Part shown: positions 10,305 through 20,906 of the stretch, piece by piece | Layout: every line of letters starts with the position of its first letter | Position numbering within the stretch: the first letter of the stretch is position 1 | Assembly: GCA_030686995.1 (NCBI GenBank) | Contig: CM060681.1 | Location: forward strand, 166,630,833 to 166,694,832 | Reading direction: 5' to 3' | Length of the DNA stretch: 64,000 bases | DNA from: Artemisia argyi | Lineage: Eukaryota; Streptophyta; Magnoliopsida; Asterales; Asteraceae | Program-made: the position numbers and the translations under genes | The notes under the pieces: model-generated | Databases searched by the model: none | Seen by the model: only the letters and a program-made list of their open reading frames with translations | Told to the model about the DNA's origin: nothing

Positions 10305-10937
10305 TTCACACTTTTATAAAAAAAATTAAATATCTCGCAAACCGTAAATCGTTATGCAACAAAAAAATACAATCGCGACGAGAATTAAATTATCTTTCTA
10401 TAGACATGCATTGTTATATACTTTCGACGAACTTTTTTTTTCGATGAACTTTTTTTTTTTTCAAAATTTCCGCCCAGAAAAATCATATATGATTCTTACG
10501 AATCATATATGATTTTTTTACGAATCATATATGATTTTTTTACGAATCATATATGATTTTTACGATTCATATATGATTTGATTTTAAAGAATCATATATG
10601 ATTTTTACAAATCATATATGATTCGTAAGAATCATATGTGATTTGTAAAAATCAAATCATATGTGATTTTTACGAATCATATATGGTTTTTCTGGGCGGA
10701 AATTTTAAAAAAAAACAAAAGTTCGTCGAAAAAAAAGTTCGTCGAAAGTATATAACAATGCATATCTATAGAAAGATGATTTAATTCTCGTCGCGGTGGT
10801 ATTTTTTTATAGCTTGAAGATTTACCGTTTGCAAAATTTGTTGTTTTTTAAAAAAAAAGTGAAAAACAAAAATGGGTGGCTATGATTGATTCATTGGTTA
10901 TATGAAAAATATGAGTTTTATATTGATCTCATCTCAG
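10189..10937. mobile_element. 749-bp foldback MITE, MULE-type
   Basis: Two long inverted arms (about 10189-10480 and 10690-10937) enclose a palindromic core. The arms share AAACTTTCAC-type, ATCGCGACGAGAATTAAAT and TTTCGACGAACTTTT segments with their reverse complements. The flanks TATTCTTAG (10180-10188) and TATTCTTAA (10938-10946) fit an 8-of-9 TSD, as for Mutator-like elements. The left arm contains a run of 42 A (10261-10302). No transposase is encoded. Confidence 0.82.
10481..10690. repeat. Array of palindromic ATCATATATGAT units
   Basis: About nine copies of AATCATATATGATT, itself a perfect palindrome, are separated by short TTTTTACG-type linkers. They form the core of the foldback MITE. 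Every unit is self-complementary and the array is also complementary to itself. Confidence 0.9.
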
Positions 10938-10946
10938 TATTCTTAA

Positions 10947-11568
10947 GATTATGAGTTTTGAACTTTTGATAAACACATTTACTTAAAAAAATGTTTATAT
11001 GAATTTTACATGTCAAGTCCTACTTAAGTGAAAGTATTTCTTTTGACTATGAGAGAGTCTGTTAGTTTTGCATTTTAATCCTTAATAGGGTAGTATATAC
11101 AAGTCCTATTCAACCAAATAACTAAGAACCCAAGACCTCTAGAATTTTCCAAGCTAATCATATTTGTTAACATGCTTTAATTATCAGATGAGTTTTGATC
11201 TTCATATGTAGTTTCTTTCATTACCATTACGAGGAGTTTAATAGTATAAAGTATACATAATAATGAAACCGATATAATCAACGAAAGCCATTTTGGAAAA
11301 CGCATGCTTATTGCAATGAGGAAAATCTCACCATGTGATAAACGGCTGCCGTTAAAGATAGTAAGGAAGCATTTTCATGTGTCCATTTCTTTCCATATGA
11401 CGATCAATAAATACCAGGTCAAACTCTCTAGCCACTCTCAGTTTTCACACAGGATTATTTTTATGTTCATGTGTCTCACGTTAGGAGCAAAAAATGATAG
11501 AAGATGGTAGTTTGTAGCCAAGAAAGCTAAAATGTGTTTAACTGTCGACTTTCTGAATCTTTCGATTG
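10947..11568. other. Spacer without recognised features
   Basis: Non-coding by inspection. Only short chance ORFs, such as 11304-11510. Confidence 0.4.
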
Positions 11569-11890
11569 TCTACATATAATTGATTATTAAAGATCAACAA
11601 GATAAACATCCACTAATAAAAGTAGAAGCAACAAGACGCCCACAACAGTTCCGACTTCCGAGAGCATTAAGAAAACCTAGAAAATGTCATTATGCAAACT
11701 TTTTGTCATTTTCCAGTTTTCTAATTAATGTGTTTGATATTATACATCTTTCATTACTAACAACTATATATTTTGCAATTGCTTATACTAATGTGGTTCT
11801 ATTTATCTCCTAACTTTGTATTAACCAAGTCGAAAACTATTTTTGACGTCTCATTAAAATACCCGTGAATTTCACGGGTCTTTTAGCTAG
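11569..11890 (+). mobile_element. Helitron 3' terminus; possible short non-autonomous Helitron
   Basis: The 3' end is convincing. A hairpin ACCCGTGAATTTCACGGGT (11861-11879) is followed after seven bases by CTAG (11887-11890) and then T, the rolling-circle element signature. A candidate 5' end TCTACATATAATTG lies at 11569, but G and not the expected A precedes it. The left boundary is therefore uncertain. Confidence 0.55.
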
Positions 11891-11928
11891 TAAACAATAT
11901 ATAACTAAGATTATCATAAATTCCTTTA

Positions 11929-12269
11929 GGATAATTCCAAAAATGGCCCGGTTGCCCAAAGGCTGAGACTATATCTAGACTACAACTTTTTTTTTCCTTA
12001 TTTAGACCAGTTGCTTTAGCAACTCGAAATTAGCCAACCATATGACGCCAAGTGTCCGGCATGAGGGCCGCCAGTTGCCCAAAAATACACCAGCTGCCCA
12101 AAAAGTACACAAGTTGCCCTACCTTGTAATTCGTAAAGTCACACTTGTCACATGCATATTTTAGTTGCCTAAAAAGTACTTGTTGCCCTGGTCTAGATAA
12201 GGAAACACAAAATTTGTAGTATAGATAATCTCATCAATTGGGCAACCGGTGCATTTTTGGCATTATCTC
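11929..12269. mobile_element. 341-bp MULE-type MITE with 9-bp TSD
   Basis: Inverted termini of about 90 bp (GGATAATTCCAAAAATGG on the left, GAGATAATGCCAAAAATGC as the complement of the right) are flanked by ATTCCTTTA at 11920-11928 and 12270-12278. The GGATAAT ends and the 9-bp TSD are typical of Mutator-derived elements. The interior holds repeated TTGCCCAAAA-type motifs and no coding sequence. Confidence 0.9.
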
Positions 12270-12548
12270 ATTCCTTTATTATATTTGTTGTTGAGACATG
12301 ACATCTAGTATAATACAAGTTTCAGTACATCTTCACATCATCGCGCCACATCAACATATCAACTTTCATACGAAACCTTTACAATACATTGAACTTAACA
12401 TATATAGTTTAATAGATTACCACATCATTAAACATTTTATTAAGAACCAAATTTCATAAGCTAATTAAGATCTAAAAAATATATTAAACAGTTGCTTTGC
12501 ATAAAAGCATATGACACGAGAGGTGTTTACGATACGAAAAAAATAAAA

Positions 12549-12580
12549 GTAAAAATAAAAATAAAAATAAAAATAAAAAC
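12549..12580 (+). repeat. AAAAAT microsatellite
   Basis: About five tandem copies of a six-base A-rich unit. Confidence 0.8.
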
Positions 12581-12813
12581 CTTACAAAATAGTAATATAG
12601 AGCACCAATGCATGTATATCTATACTTTAAATATAAAAGATAATGCAATGAATGGGTTTTCAAAAAAAACTAAATGGTCATGGCCCACCTTTACCGTATA
12701 AAAGTTGGTTGTTCAGAGACACACTTATTAAATGTATGGTGATGGCAATACCTACAATATGGATTGTACCATATAAGTGAGCTATTGTGCATTTGTCATG
12801 CAACCCCAGTGTG

Positions 12814-13029
12814 GATGCCCTAACCTACATGACACGTAAATTGTAAAGAGATTGGCATCTACAAATTCCTTATCAGCTTAAGCAAGACTAAAATTTGATT
12901 GATACATAACATTAATTATGCAGATGCCCTAACCTACATGATACGTAAATCGTGAAGAGATTGCCATCTACAAATTCCTTATCAGCTTAAGCAAGACTAA
13001 AATTTGATTGATATAACATTAATTATGCA
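12814..13029. repeat. 109-bp tandem duplication
   Basis: Two copies (12814-12922 and 12923-13029) start GATGCCCTAACCTACATGA and end near ATTAATTATGCA. They differ by a few substitutions and a 2-bp gap. A smaller 41-bp-period repeat with AAGTAGCACAA follows at 13034 and 13075. Non-coding. Confidence 0.85.
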
Positions 13030-13099
13030 ACCTAAGTAGCACAACTAGCATCACCTGTACATGGTCTATAACCCAAGTAGCACAATTAGCATCACCTGT

Positions 13100-14177
13100 A
13101 TCCACAAATTCCTTCTCAGCTCGATGATAATAACATTTTCTATGTGTAATCACAAAAGACTTTTAAAAAGACTTGAGATATGGAAGACTACACTTATCTT
13201 GCATATAAAGTGGTTGCAAGTATAATAATAATAATAAAATGTAAAATGATGTAAAAGATATTTAATTTAGCAGCGTATCAAATAGATGTGTTAAACAAAA
13301 TTCAAAAGCTAAACCCTTGTTGCTAAACACTTTTTTTTCAAATAAGTTCGTCGAACACTGTTTCTTATTAAGTTTCCTAAGCACAATTACTGATGCCCAT
13401 AACATGGATATATGGTTTCATAAAGTAGTAACAAATAACAACAAACAATTAGTAGAAACAAAATCAATGAATGAATGTGAATGGCAACAACATATATAAT
13501 AAGTAGATGATGCGATACATACTGTGTTGTGTGTGTAAGTTTGGGGTTTACATGATCCACTACAAGAAAAAATGGCACAAGTGGTGACAGGAAAATCTTT
13601 ATTGCATATGTTTTCAACGATAATTTACAAAAGAAAAGAAAGAAAAAGTTGTTTGACAATGATTGTAGAATCCCTATTTGGCAAATCTACTTCCACCAAT
13701 GTATCAAGCATCCAAATTTCAGCTACACACCATCTCGAGCCTCAACGTAATCTTCATCCCCAGTCCCCTACAAAAAAATAGTAAATTCAAGGTATATAAA
13801 ATACTACTTATGAATATACCAAAATACATGCACCCAAACTCACACAAACCCACTTATTAAAACAAAAACCAAACCATACAAAGGACAAACTCAATTCAAT
13901 TTTTTTACTGCATACCTTAAATTCATGTGATAAAACAACCAATATAGAAGCAGCCACCAATCAAAAGCCATAAAACGAAGCACACATATACAGAAGCAAA
14001 AACAATATACTTAACTTTATAAGTCCAACTAGTATTAGGTTAACATGATAATATAATGGCAACAAGGCACAAATTGTCATCGGCACAAAAGCTTGCAGCT
14101 GTTATCGGGATTTCATGATGGATTCAATTTCTAATAACACTAACATTAAGCGACTAAGTCTACATACTTTCATACAG
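13100..14177. other. Spacer with a CACTA-like terminus at 13558
   Basis: CACTACAAGAAAAAATGG at 13558 resembles the terminal motif of plant CACTA transposons. No partner end was found nearby, so it is at most a relic. The rest is non-coding by inspection. Confidence 0.35.
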
Positions 14178-14242
14178 ATTCACTGCACTACTGGCCTTAC
14201 TTTGGAATCACTTCGCATTGTGCTGCGACTAGCGGCTGCAAT
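14178..14242 (+). pseudogene. 5' fragment of an unrecognised coding exon, cut by the copia insertion
   Basis: After an acceptor-like TTTCATACAG, 21 open codons read ...TLESLRIVLRLAAA and break inside the TSD. The same frame resumes at 20540, after the retrotransposon, with DNHRKGFEVLPTS. The continuity across the insertion suggests both pieces came from one exon. Confidence 0.5.
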
Positions 14243-14541
14243 TGGGAGCTTATAATCTCGACATTGCTCCGTATGAAGATAACGAAACATGAAGGACCAA
14301 ACTTGGTCGTTAGATAGTTAATAACCGCAAGTTAGTTGTGGCGGTTAAGTTAGTTAGTTAGTTATTAGTTTGGTAGTTATTGGTAGTTACAGAAATTCGG
14401 TTACAAACCGAATAGACACAACGAAGGGACACACCCATTTGTTTCATATATATATGTAAACATGTAACAGATACAAGGTTAGACGAAATAAAGTTATTCA
14501 GTTTATTTGCAATTCATTTTTCGACTCACTTTGGGACAACA
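14243..14541 (+). repeat. 5' LTR of the copia element
   Basis: TGGGAGC...GGGACAACA. It is 299 bp, the same length as the 3' LTR. A TATATATA stretch and an AATAAAG polyadenylation-like motif lie in the right half. Confidence 0.93.
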
Positions 14542-14542
14542 A

Positions 14543-14556
14543 TTGGTATCAGAGCC
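14543..14556 (+). promoter_or_regulatory. Copia primer-binding site
   Basis: TTGGTATCAGAGCC one base after the 5' LTR matches the initiator Met-tRNA 3' end. Confidence 0.9.
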
Positions 14557-15975
14557 TTTCCTTGTTACACGCTCGTTTTTAGATACCAAGAAACCTTATA
14601 CAAAGAAGACATGCTGTAACTTTGTTTCAGCAGGAGAACACGATGCTTAAAGAAAGAAAGAAACGTTGCCTGGATAACTAGGAACGCAAGGAAGATAGTA
14701 TACGATCGGACTTGTGTAGGAGTTGCAAACGTAAGCATCAAACGAAATTGGTGGACGTTTTTTGTTGTGATCTTTTGAACGCGACAACAAAAACAAGAGA
14801 AAGGAACAATATTTTTATCGAATACCTTGTTGGTGACTGAAATAACGTGACAACAAGAAGAAGAGACCCTTTGTTGCAAATTAACGCAACTTGGAAGAAG
14901 AGATACGACGTCAAAGAGAAAGGAACTTTGTGTAAGAAGAAACCGGTTGACAAAGAAACACAAAGAAAAGGAACGCGTTATAAATGCAGAAGTTAAGATT
15001 GCTTGTGAACAAGGTTGAAAAGATACCGAGAGAAGAAAACAATCTAGAATTGTTTATGAGAAGGAAAACGTCAGCAATACGAGAACAACAACAATAGCGA
15101 ACAAGAAAACAAACTAATCATTTGTTTTTGAAGATAAATACCGACGGGTATTTGAAGATTGTTGTAGATATGGTGTGGAACAAAAAGGAGAACAAGAAGG
15201 AGTATTGTGGAACACCTTTTGGAAGAGGAACAAGCAACAGCAACAACAACGACAAACAAAAACTAGCAAATTGTTTTGTCATGGAAAAATATCGAGTGGT
15301 ATTAGAAGAAAAACAAACTTTCTGTTTGTTTTGAATAAATACCGAAAGGTATTTAAGGAGCTTTTGTGAAAAGAACTTGGACTTCGAAAAAAAACAAAAA
15401 ACAACAAAAACTTGTTGTTACCGAGAACACTTAAAGTGTTTGGAAAGGAAGCCGAGAACAAAGAAGGTCTAGGCCACGTTTTGTTCCAAGTCGACACAAA
15501 AGGAAAAGAAAGACAACGTGGCAAGTGTGGTATAACAAGAAGAATAAGGTCGTTTGGTTTATTGAAGGAAAGAAAACATTTCGACAACAATTAGAAGGAG
15601 ACAGAAAGTTTTTCTTTACAAAGTTGATTTTGGTGACAAGAAATAAACAACGACAAAGCAACAACAACACGTCGGTGAACGAGGGAAAGAAAAAGGCGTA
15701 GTTGGTATAACAATTAAAGTGCCGACGCATAAGAGGGAATACATTTGTGTTCAACACAACAACGAGGTCACAAATTCGAATTTCTGGATTTCAATTATAT
15801 TAAGATAGTATAGAAGTTTATTTTTGTACTATTAGGAAATCCCGAGAACTACTTATTGATCCCGTACTATTAGGATTCCCTGAAAACTATTTTTGTTCCC
15901 GTAGTAGTAGGAAATACCATACTAAGTTAGAAATTCCCATAAGATTAGAAGGTTAAGATTATAAGCACTTTTAAG
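14557..15975 (+). other. Long A-rich untranslated leader of the copia element
   Basis: 1.4 kb between the PBS and the gag ATG without a convincing ORF. Two hairpins share the stem AAATACC/GGTATTT, at 15136-15153 (loop GACG) and 15337-15354 (loop GAAA). Degenerate repeats containing CCCGAGAACTA or GTACTATTAGGA lie just upstream of gag (about 15825-15915). Antisense ORFs here follow from the A-rich composition. Confidence 0.7.
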
Positions 15976-16735
15976 ATGTCGGGTGACGATACAACTAACA
16001 CATCGACAACACTAAAACCCGTAACACCTATTCTACAATACCAATGCCCTAAGTTGAAAAACATAAACTATACAGTTTGGGCTATACAGATTAAGGTTAT
16101 ACTAGAAGCACATGGTTTATGGAAAACGATAGAACCTAAGGAAAACACGCAAGTAGATGATAAGAAGGATAAGGCAACGACTGCCCTTCTATATCAACCG
16201 TTGACCGAAGATGTGATTTTACAAGTAGCAAGTTGTAAGACGGCAAAGGAATTATGGGAATCGTTAAAAAAGAGACACGTTGGAGAAGAGAGAGTGCAAC
16301 AAGCACGGTTATAATCATTAATCATTGATGATTGGATTTCAAACACTTCAGATGAAGGATGATGAAATGGTGGATGCATTTACGGATAAATTAAACGGTT
16401 ACGCCACTAAGGCTAAAGAATTAGGGAAAACTTTGGATGAATCATTTTTACTACGAAAACTATTAGATTCCACACTAGATAAGTTCATTCAAATAGTAGC
16501 ATCCATAGAACAGACAAATGATCTCGACGATATTACCTTAGATGAGATCAGAGGAAAATTAAAGGCATTCGAGGAAAGGATAAAACTCCAAAAGGGAGGA
16601 CAAGTGGAAAGCCAGGAAAACTTATTATTCACACAAGGTGAACACTCTAGAAAAGGAAGACGATTTACCAAACACGGAGATAGATCAAACTTCTCACGAG
16701 GAAACTGGCATAGTAATAGAAATAAAAGTAACTAG
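15976..16735 (+). pseudogene. Copia gag (capsid) region, broken
   Basis: This begins M-S-G-D-D-T-T-N and has the copia gag features N-Y-T-V-W-A-I-Q-I and T-A-K-E-L-W-E-S-L, then D-D-E-M-V-D-A-F, as in the UBN2/gag-polypeptide family. TAA near 16314 and a frame change separate the first 112 codons from the rest. A further TAG ends the open frame at 16735. The zinc knuckle just beyond (about 16808-16850) reads C-F-N-Y-G-K-L-G-H-I-K-K-D-C. Its second cysteine is Tyr, so zinc binding is probably lost. Confidence 0.88.
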
Positions 16736-16850
16736 AATGAAGAAAGCACAACTCACAAAGATAAGTCAAATAAGAATAGACGTGAGTGGGATATAAGAAA
16801 GGTAAAATGTTTCAATTATGGGAAACTTGGACATATTAAGAAAGACTGTA

Positions 16851-18267
16851 GAAACCCATTGACAACTCAGGAACAATCAAACCTTATCTTAGAAGACTAT
16901 CAACCATCACTATTAATGACTACACACGAAACTGAACATGAAGAAGTTTTGTTAAACGAAGGACAAATTCAACCCAAAAAATATGCTACAACTGATGCTA
17001 GCATATGGTATTTAGATAATGGTGCAAGTAACTATATGGCGGGAACCAAGAGTCATTTTAGAGATATTGACGAAAGCACCACTGGACGCATTCGTTTTGG
17101 AGATGGATCATATGTGGAGATAAAGGGTAGAGGTTTTAGGATGTAGGAACCAAGAACAAAAGATAGTCTCATATGTTTACTACATTCCAAACCTCAAGAG
17201 CAACATACTTAGTCTAGGACAACTTACGGAGATAGGTTGTAAGATCATCATTGATGGAAACAAATTGACTTTGTATGACAAGAATAAGAAGTTGTTGATG
17301 AAAGTAGAAAGATCTAAGAATCGACTTTACAGTATTAGATTACAAATAAAAGCACCTATATGTCTCTTAGCAAATGTAGATAACCAAGCATGGTTATGGC
17401 ACGCTAGATTAGGTCATCTGAACTTTGACGACATCAACAAGATGACAAGAAAGGGTCTAGTAGAAGGAATACCAAGAATAAATAGGACAAATTTGTGATG
17501 CATGTTTATTAGGAAAACACAGTAGAACACCATTTCCAAATCAAGCTAAATTCAGATCAAAAAACCCGTTGGACTTAGTATATGGAGATCTCTGTGATCT
17601 CATAAGTCCAGCCACACACTCTGGAAAGAAACTCATTTCTTGTTAGTAGACGACTGTACACGTTTCATGTGGGCCTACTTTCTGACATCGAATGACATCG
17701 AAAGATCAGGCATTTAGCACTTTCAAGGAATTTAGACAACAGATTAAAATGGAGATGAGAATGAAGTTAAGAATGCTAAGAACAGATAAAGAAGGTGAAT
17801 TTACATCTAATGAATTCACCAAATACTGTAAGGAGAATGGAATAGGAAGACAGTTGACAGCACCATACTCACAACAACAAAATGGAGTAGTGGAGAGAAG
17901 AAATGGGACATTGATATCAACTACGAGGAGTATGATGAAAGCGATGAAGTTACCTTTAACTTTTTGGGCAGAATCAGTCAAACACGCCATTTACATACTC
18001 AACAGGGTACCTACAAGAGCCCTGGTAGATAAAACACCATATGAGCCACTCTACAACAGAAAACCGAATATGGAAAACCTAAGAATATTCGGATGCACAA
18101 CTTATGCCAAGATAACAATACCTCACTTGAAGAAGCTGGATGGCAGAAGCATACCAATGATTTACTTAGGAGTAGAGGAAGGATCAAAAGCATGTAGGTT
18201 ATATGATCCAATAGGAAAGAAGAAACATGTTAGTAGTGATGTAAAGTTTATGGAAATGAAACCGTAG
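16851..18267 (+). pseudogene. Copia protease and integrase region, broken
   Basis: The protease active-site motif reads W-Y-L-D-N-G-A-S-N at about 17005-17031. The GAG-pre-integrase zinc-binding region follows (W-L-W-H-A-R-L-G-H-L, about 17391). The integrase core shows Y-G-D-L-C-D, then T-D-K-E-G-E-F and N-G-V-V-E-R-R-N with the downstream acidic residue. Frameshifts or stops lie near 17146, 17498 and 17640-17700. The longest open piece is 17692-18267, ending in the integrase C-terminal part (I-F-G-C...Y-L-G-V). Confidence 0.88.
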
Positions 18268-18462
18268 GATTGGGATAATAATGGAGAACAAACTAGTATA
18301 CAAGACTCATTTTGGGCAAGTTTTGTAGTAGAAGGAGTTGACAATGAGAATTGTACACCAGACAACTTAGAAAAAAATGATAACACCTATCATGAACAGG
18401 ATCGGATTCCAGATCCTGATTCACCAATTACCCCACCAACATACACTTACAACCTACACTCT

Positions 18463-18544
18463 GAAGAAGAGGAGGAGGAGGAAGAGGAAGAAGAAGAAGA
18501 AGAAGAAGAAGAAGAAGAAGAAGAAGAAGAAGAAGAAGAAGAAG
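18463..18544 (+). repeat. GAA/GAG trinucleotide run in the copia pol frame
   Basis: An expanded purine trinucleotide tract sits between integrase and RT. In the pol frame it would encode an uninterrupted stretch of about 27 glutamates, where copia elements often have a variable acidic or proline-rich linker. Confidence 0.9.
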
Positions 18545-18549
18545 CTACT

Positions 18550-20208
18550 GTGAGCTCATTAGAAAGCTCAGATCATAGATTTGATGATACACTAGTACGA
18601 GGTTTCAAAGAGATAAAGGAAATATATAAGAATGCACATGTAGTTGAGAGTGAAAGTCTACTATTTACGAAAGAGAAACCACGTAACTATAAGGAATCAT
18701 CGGTAGATAAGAGATGGATTGAATCCATGGAAGCATAACTGGATTCAATTAATAAGCATCACACATGGACTCTTACAAATTTGCCTATAGATTAGAAAGC
18801 AATAGGACTCAAATGGGTTTATAAGACAAGAAGGGATACACAAGGAAAGATCATCAAATACAAGGCACGATTAGTAGCAAAAGGTTATGTACACGAACAA
18901 GGAATAGACTTCAATAAAGTATTTGCACCAGTTGCTAGGATAGAGACAGTTCGGTTAATATTAGCACTAGCAGCATATCATGGTTGGCAAGTACATCACT
19001 TAGATGTAAAATTAGCATTTTTACATGGAGATTTGAAGGAAGAAGTCTATGTTACACAACCTGAAGGATTTATTCAACAAGAAAACTCAAGAAAAGTCTA
19101 CAAGCTCACTAAAGCTTTGTACGGCTTAAGACAAGCACCAAGAGCTTGGAATGTGAAACTTGATCAAACCTTGAAGTCATTAAATTTTAAGAAATGTAAT
19201 CTCGAACAAGCAGTTTACACGAAGAGAAGCAAGACTTCTACACTTATAGTTGGAGTATATGTATATGATTTGATAATCACGGGCACTCCAAGGAAGGAAA
19301 TAGACTTGTTCAAATCCCAGATGGAAGAAAATTTTGAAATGAGCGACTTAGGATTGTTAGCTTATTACCTTGGGATAGAAGTTACACAGACAAGAAAAGA
19401 GATTACAATCAAGCCAACAGGATATATTAACAAGATCGAGAAAGAAACAAGTATGATGGACAATAATGATACGAAGATACCAATGGATCTCGGCACTAAG
19501 TTGGTCAAGGCGGAAGATGGAAACTCAATTGACGCAACTTATTACCGAAGCTTAATTGGAAGTCTCAGGTACTTACTACATACAAGACAAGATCTTAGTT
19601 ACTCAGTCGGACTACTCAGCAGATTTATGCAAGACCAGAAGGATCATCACCTGAAGGCAGTGAAACAAGTAATCCGATACATCAAAGGAACAAAGGAGCA
19701 TGGCATAATATACAAGAAAGAAGGCGGCTGCAAGATTATAGGTTACAGCGACAATAGTTATGGAATCAATACCGATCAAGGAAAAGTAACTACTGGCATA
19801 GTATTTTATTTTGGAGAATCACCTATTACCTGGTGTACTCAGAAGCAACCAACCAACAGTGGCGCTCTCATCATGTGAATCAGAATTCATGACGGTAACT
19901 GGAGCAGCATGTCAAGCCTTATGGTTAAAACGACTACTCAATGAATTAACTAGATGGGAAGAGAAAAGGATAACGCTGAAGATTGACAACATTTCAATAA
20001 TAGCACTCGAAGGAACCCAGTTTTTCATGGAAGAAGCAAGCACATCGACAGTCGATATCATTTCATTCGTGAATACATAGAGAATGGACACATCAATGTG
20101 GAACACGTCAGTGGAGAATTACAAAGAGGAGATATTTTAACGAAAGCTTTACCAAGACTAAAGTTTGTGACTATGCGACAAATGCTCGGAGTTCAAGACT
20201 TAGGATGA
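18550..20208 (+). pseudogene. Copia reverse transcriptase and RNase H region, inactive
   Basis: RT motifs are W-V-Y-K-T-R-R-D, K-A-R-L-V-A-K-G-Y, H-L-D-V-K-L-A-F-L-H-G and A-L-Y-G-L-R-Q-A-P-R-A-W. The catalytic box reads Y-V-Y-D in place of Y-V-D-D (about 19258-19269), which removes one metal-binding Asp. RNase H follows (S-L-I-G-S-L-R-Y, then S-S-C-E-S-E-F). Stops lie at 18736-18738 and near 18793. Frameshifts lie near 19860 and 20060. The frame ends at TGA 20206-20208 after the usual Q-D-L-G-type tail. Confidence 0.92.
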
Positions 20209-20221
20209 AGCAATGATAAAG

Positions 20222-20235
20222 ATTAAGAAGGAGAA
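20222..20235 (+). promoter_or_regulatory. Copia polypurine tract
   Basis: AAGAAGGAGAA directly precedes the 3' LTR. Confidence 0.8.
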
Positions 20236-20534
20236 TGTGAGCTGATAATCTCGACATTGCTCCGTATGAAGATAACGAAACATGAAGGACCAAACTTGGT
20301 CGTTAGATAGTTAATAACCGCAAGTAAGTTATGGCGGTTAAGTTAGTTAGTTAGTTATTAGTTTGGTATTTATTGGTAGTTACAGAAATTCGGTTACAAA
20401 CCGAATAGACACAACGAAGGGACACACCCATTCGTTTCATATATATATGTAAACATGTAACAAATACAAGGTTAGACGAAATAAAGTTATTCAGTTTATT
20501 TGCAATTCATTTTTCGAATCACTTTGGGACAACA
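20236..20534 (+). repeat. 3' LTR of the copia element
   Basis: TGTGAGC...GGGACAACA, 299 bp, followed by TSD GCAAT (20535-20539). Confidence 0.93.
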
Positions 20535-20906
20535 GCAATTGATAATCACCGCAAGGGATTTGAAGTTTTACCAACATCACAGCAGCTGGTTCACTTCTTC
20601 ATTGACCTCAGTTTGAACACCGAAGCAAAGAAGATTACAAGAACGTCTAACTTCAAAAGAAAGCATCTTCCAGTGGGATGGGGTACGCTCTTCTCAATTC
20701 TCAATTGTTGCTTAACGGGGAAAGAAACTGGGATTGATGCTGGCAAACTAACGGTTTACTAGATGATATATGGAGTCGTAAACCTATGCCATTTCGACTA
20801 TGCTTCTCTTATCTGGATTGAGCTAGTTGAATTGGTTGAAGAGAAGGAGGAGTCAAAGAAGAAGGAGGGTCGTATATACGGTTTGTCAGGTTTATTAAGT
20901 TGTTAA
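20535..20906 (+). pseudogene. 3' fragment of the unrecognised coding exon interrupted by copia
   Basis: An in-frame reading continues from the left fragment as DNHRKGFEVLPTS, then N-F-K-R-K-H-L-P-V-G-W-G-T-L-F and F-D-Y-A-S-L-I-W, up to TAA at 20904-20906. One TAG interrupts it at about 20760 (after K-L-T-V-Y). The composition is protein-like and contains a charged E-E-K-E-E-S-K-K-K segment. I do not recognise the family with certainty. It could be a host gene or another transposon ORF. No function is proposed. Confidence 0.5.

Larger units (their letters stand above)
14243..20534 (+). mobile_element. Full-length defective Ty1/copia retrotransposon, TSD GCAAT
   Basis: 299-bp LTRs lie at 14243-14541 and 20236-20534, with TSD GCAAT at 14238-14242 and 20535-20539. 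There is a PBS for initiator Met-tRNA, a 1.4-kb untranslated leader, gag-protease-integrase-RT-RNase H in copia order, and a PPT. The LTRs differ at about eight positions by eye. Multiple stops and frameshifts, a changed RT YVDD box and an altered gag zinc knuckle make it inactive. Confidence 0.95.

Noticed and set aside
10481..10690. CRISPR-like repeat array
   Set aside because: Plant nuclear context, no unique spacers, and units that are palindromic and lie inside a MITE.
13558..13575. CACTA transposon terminus
   Set aside because: A single end only. The similar strings at 6205 and 20979 are not in inverse orientation and have no matching TSD.
14565..15757. Antisense ORFs in the copia leader
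   Set aside because: They arise from A-rich sequence read backwards and lack domains.
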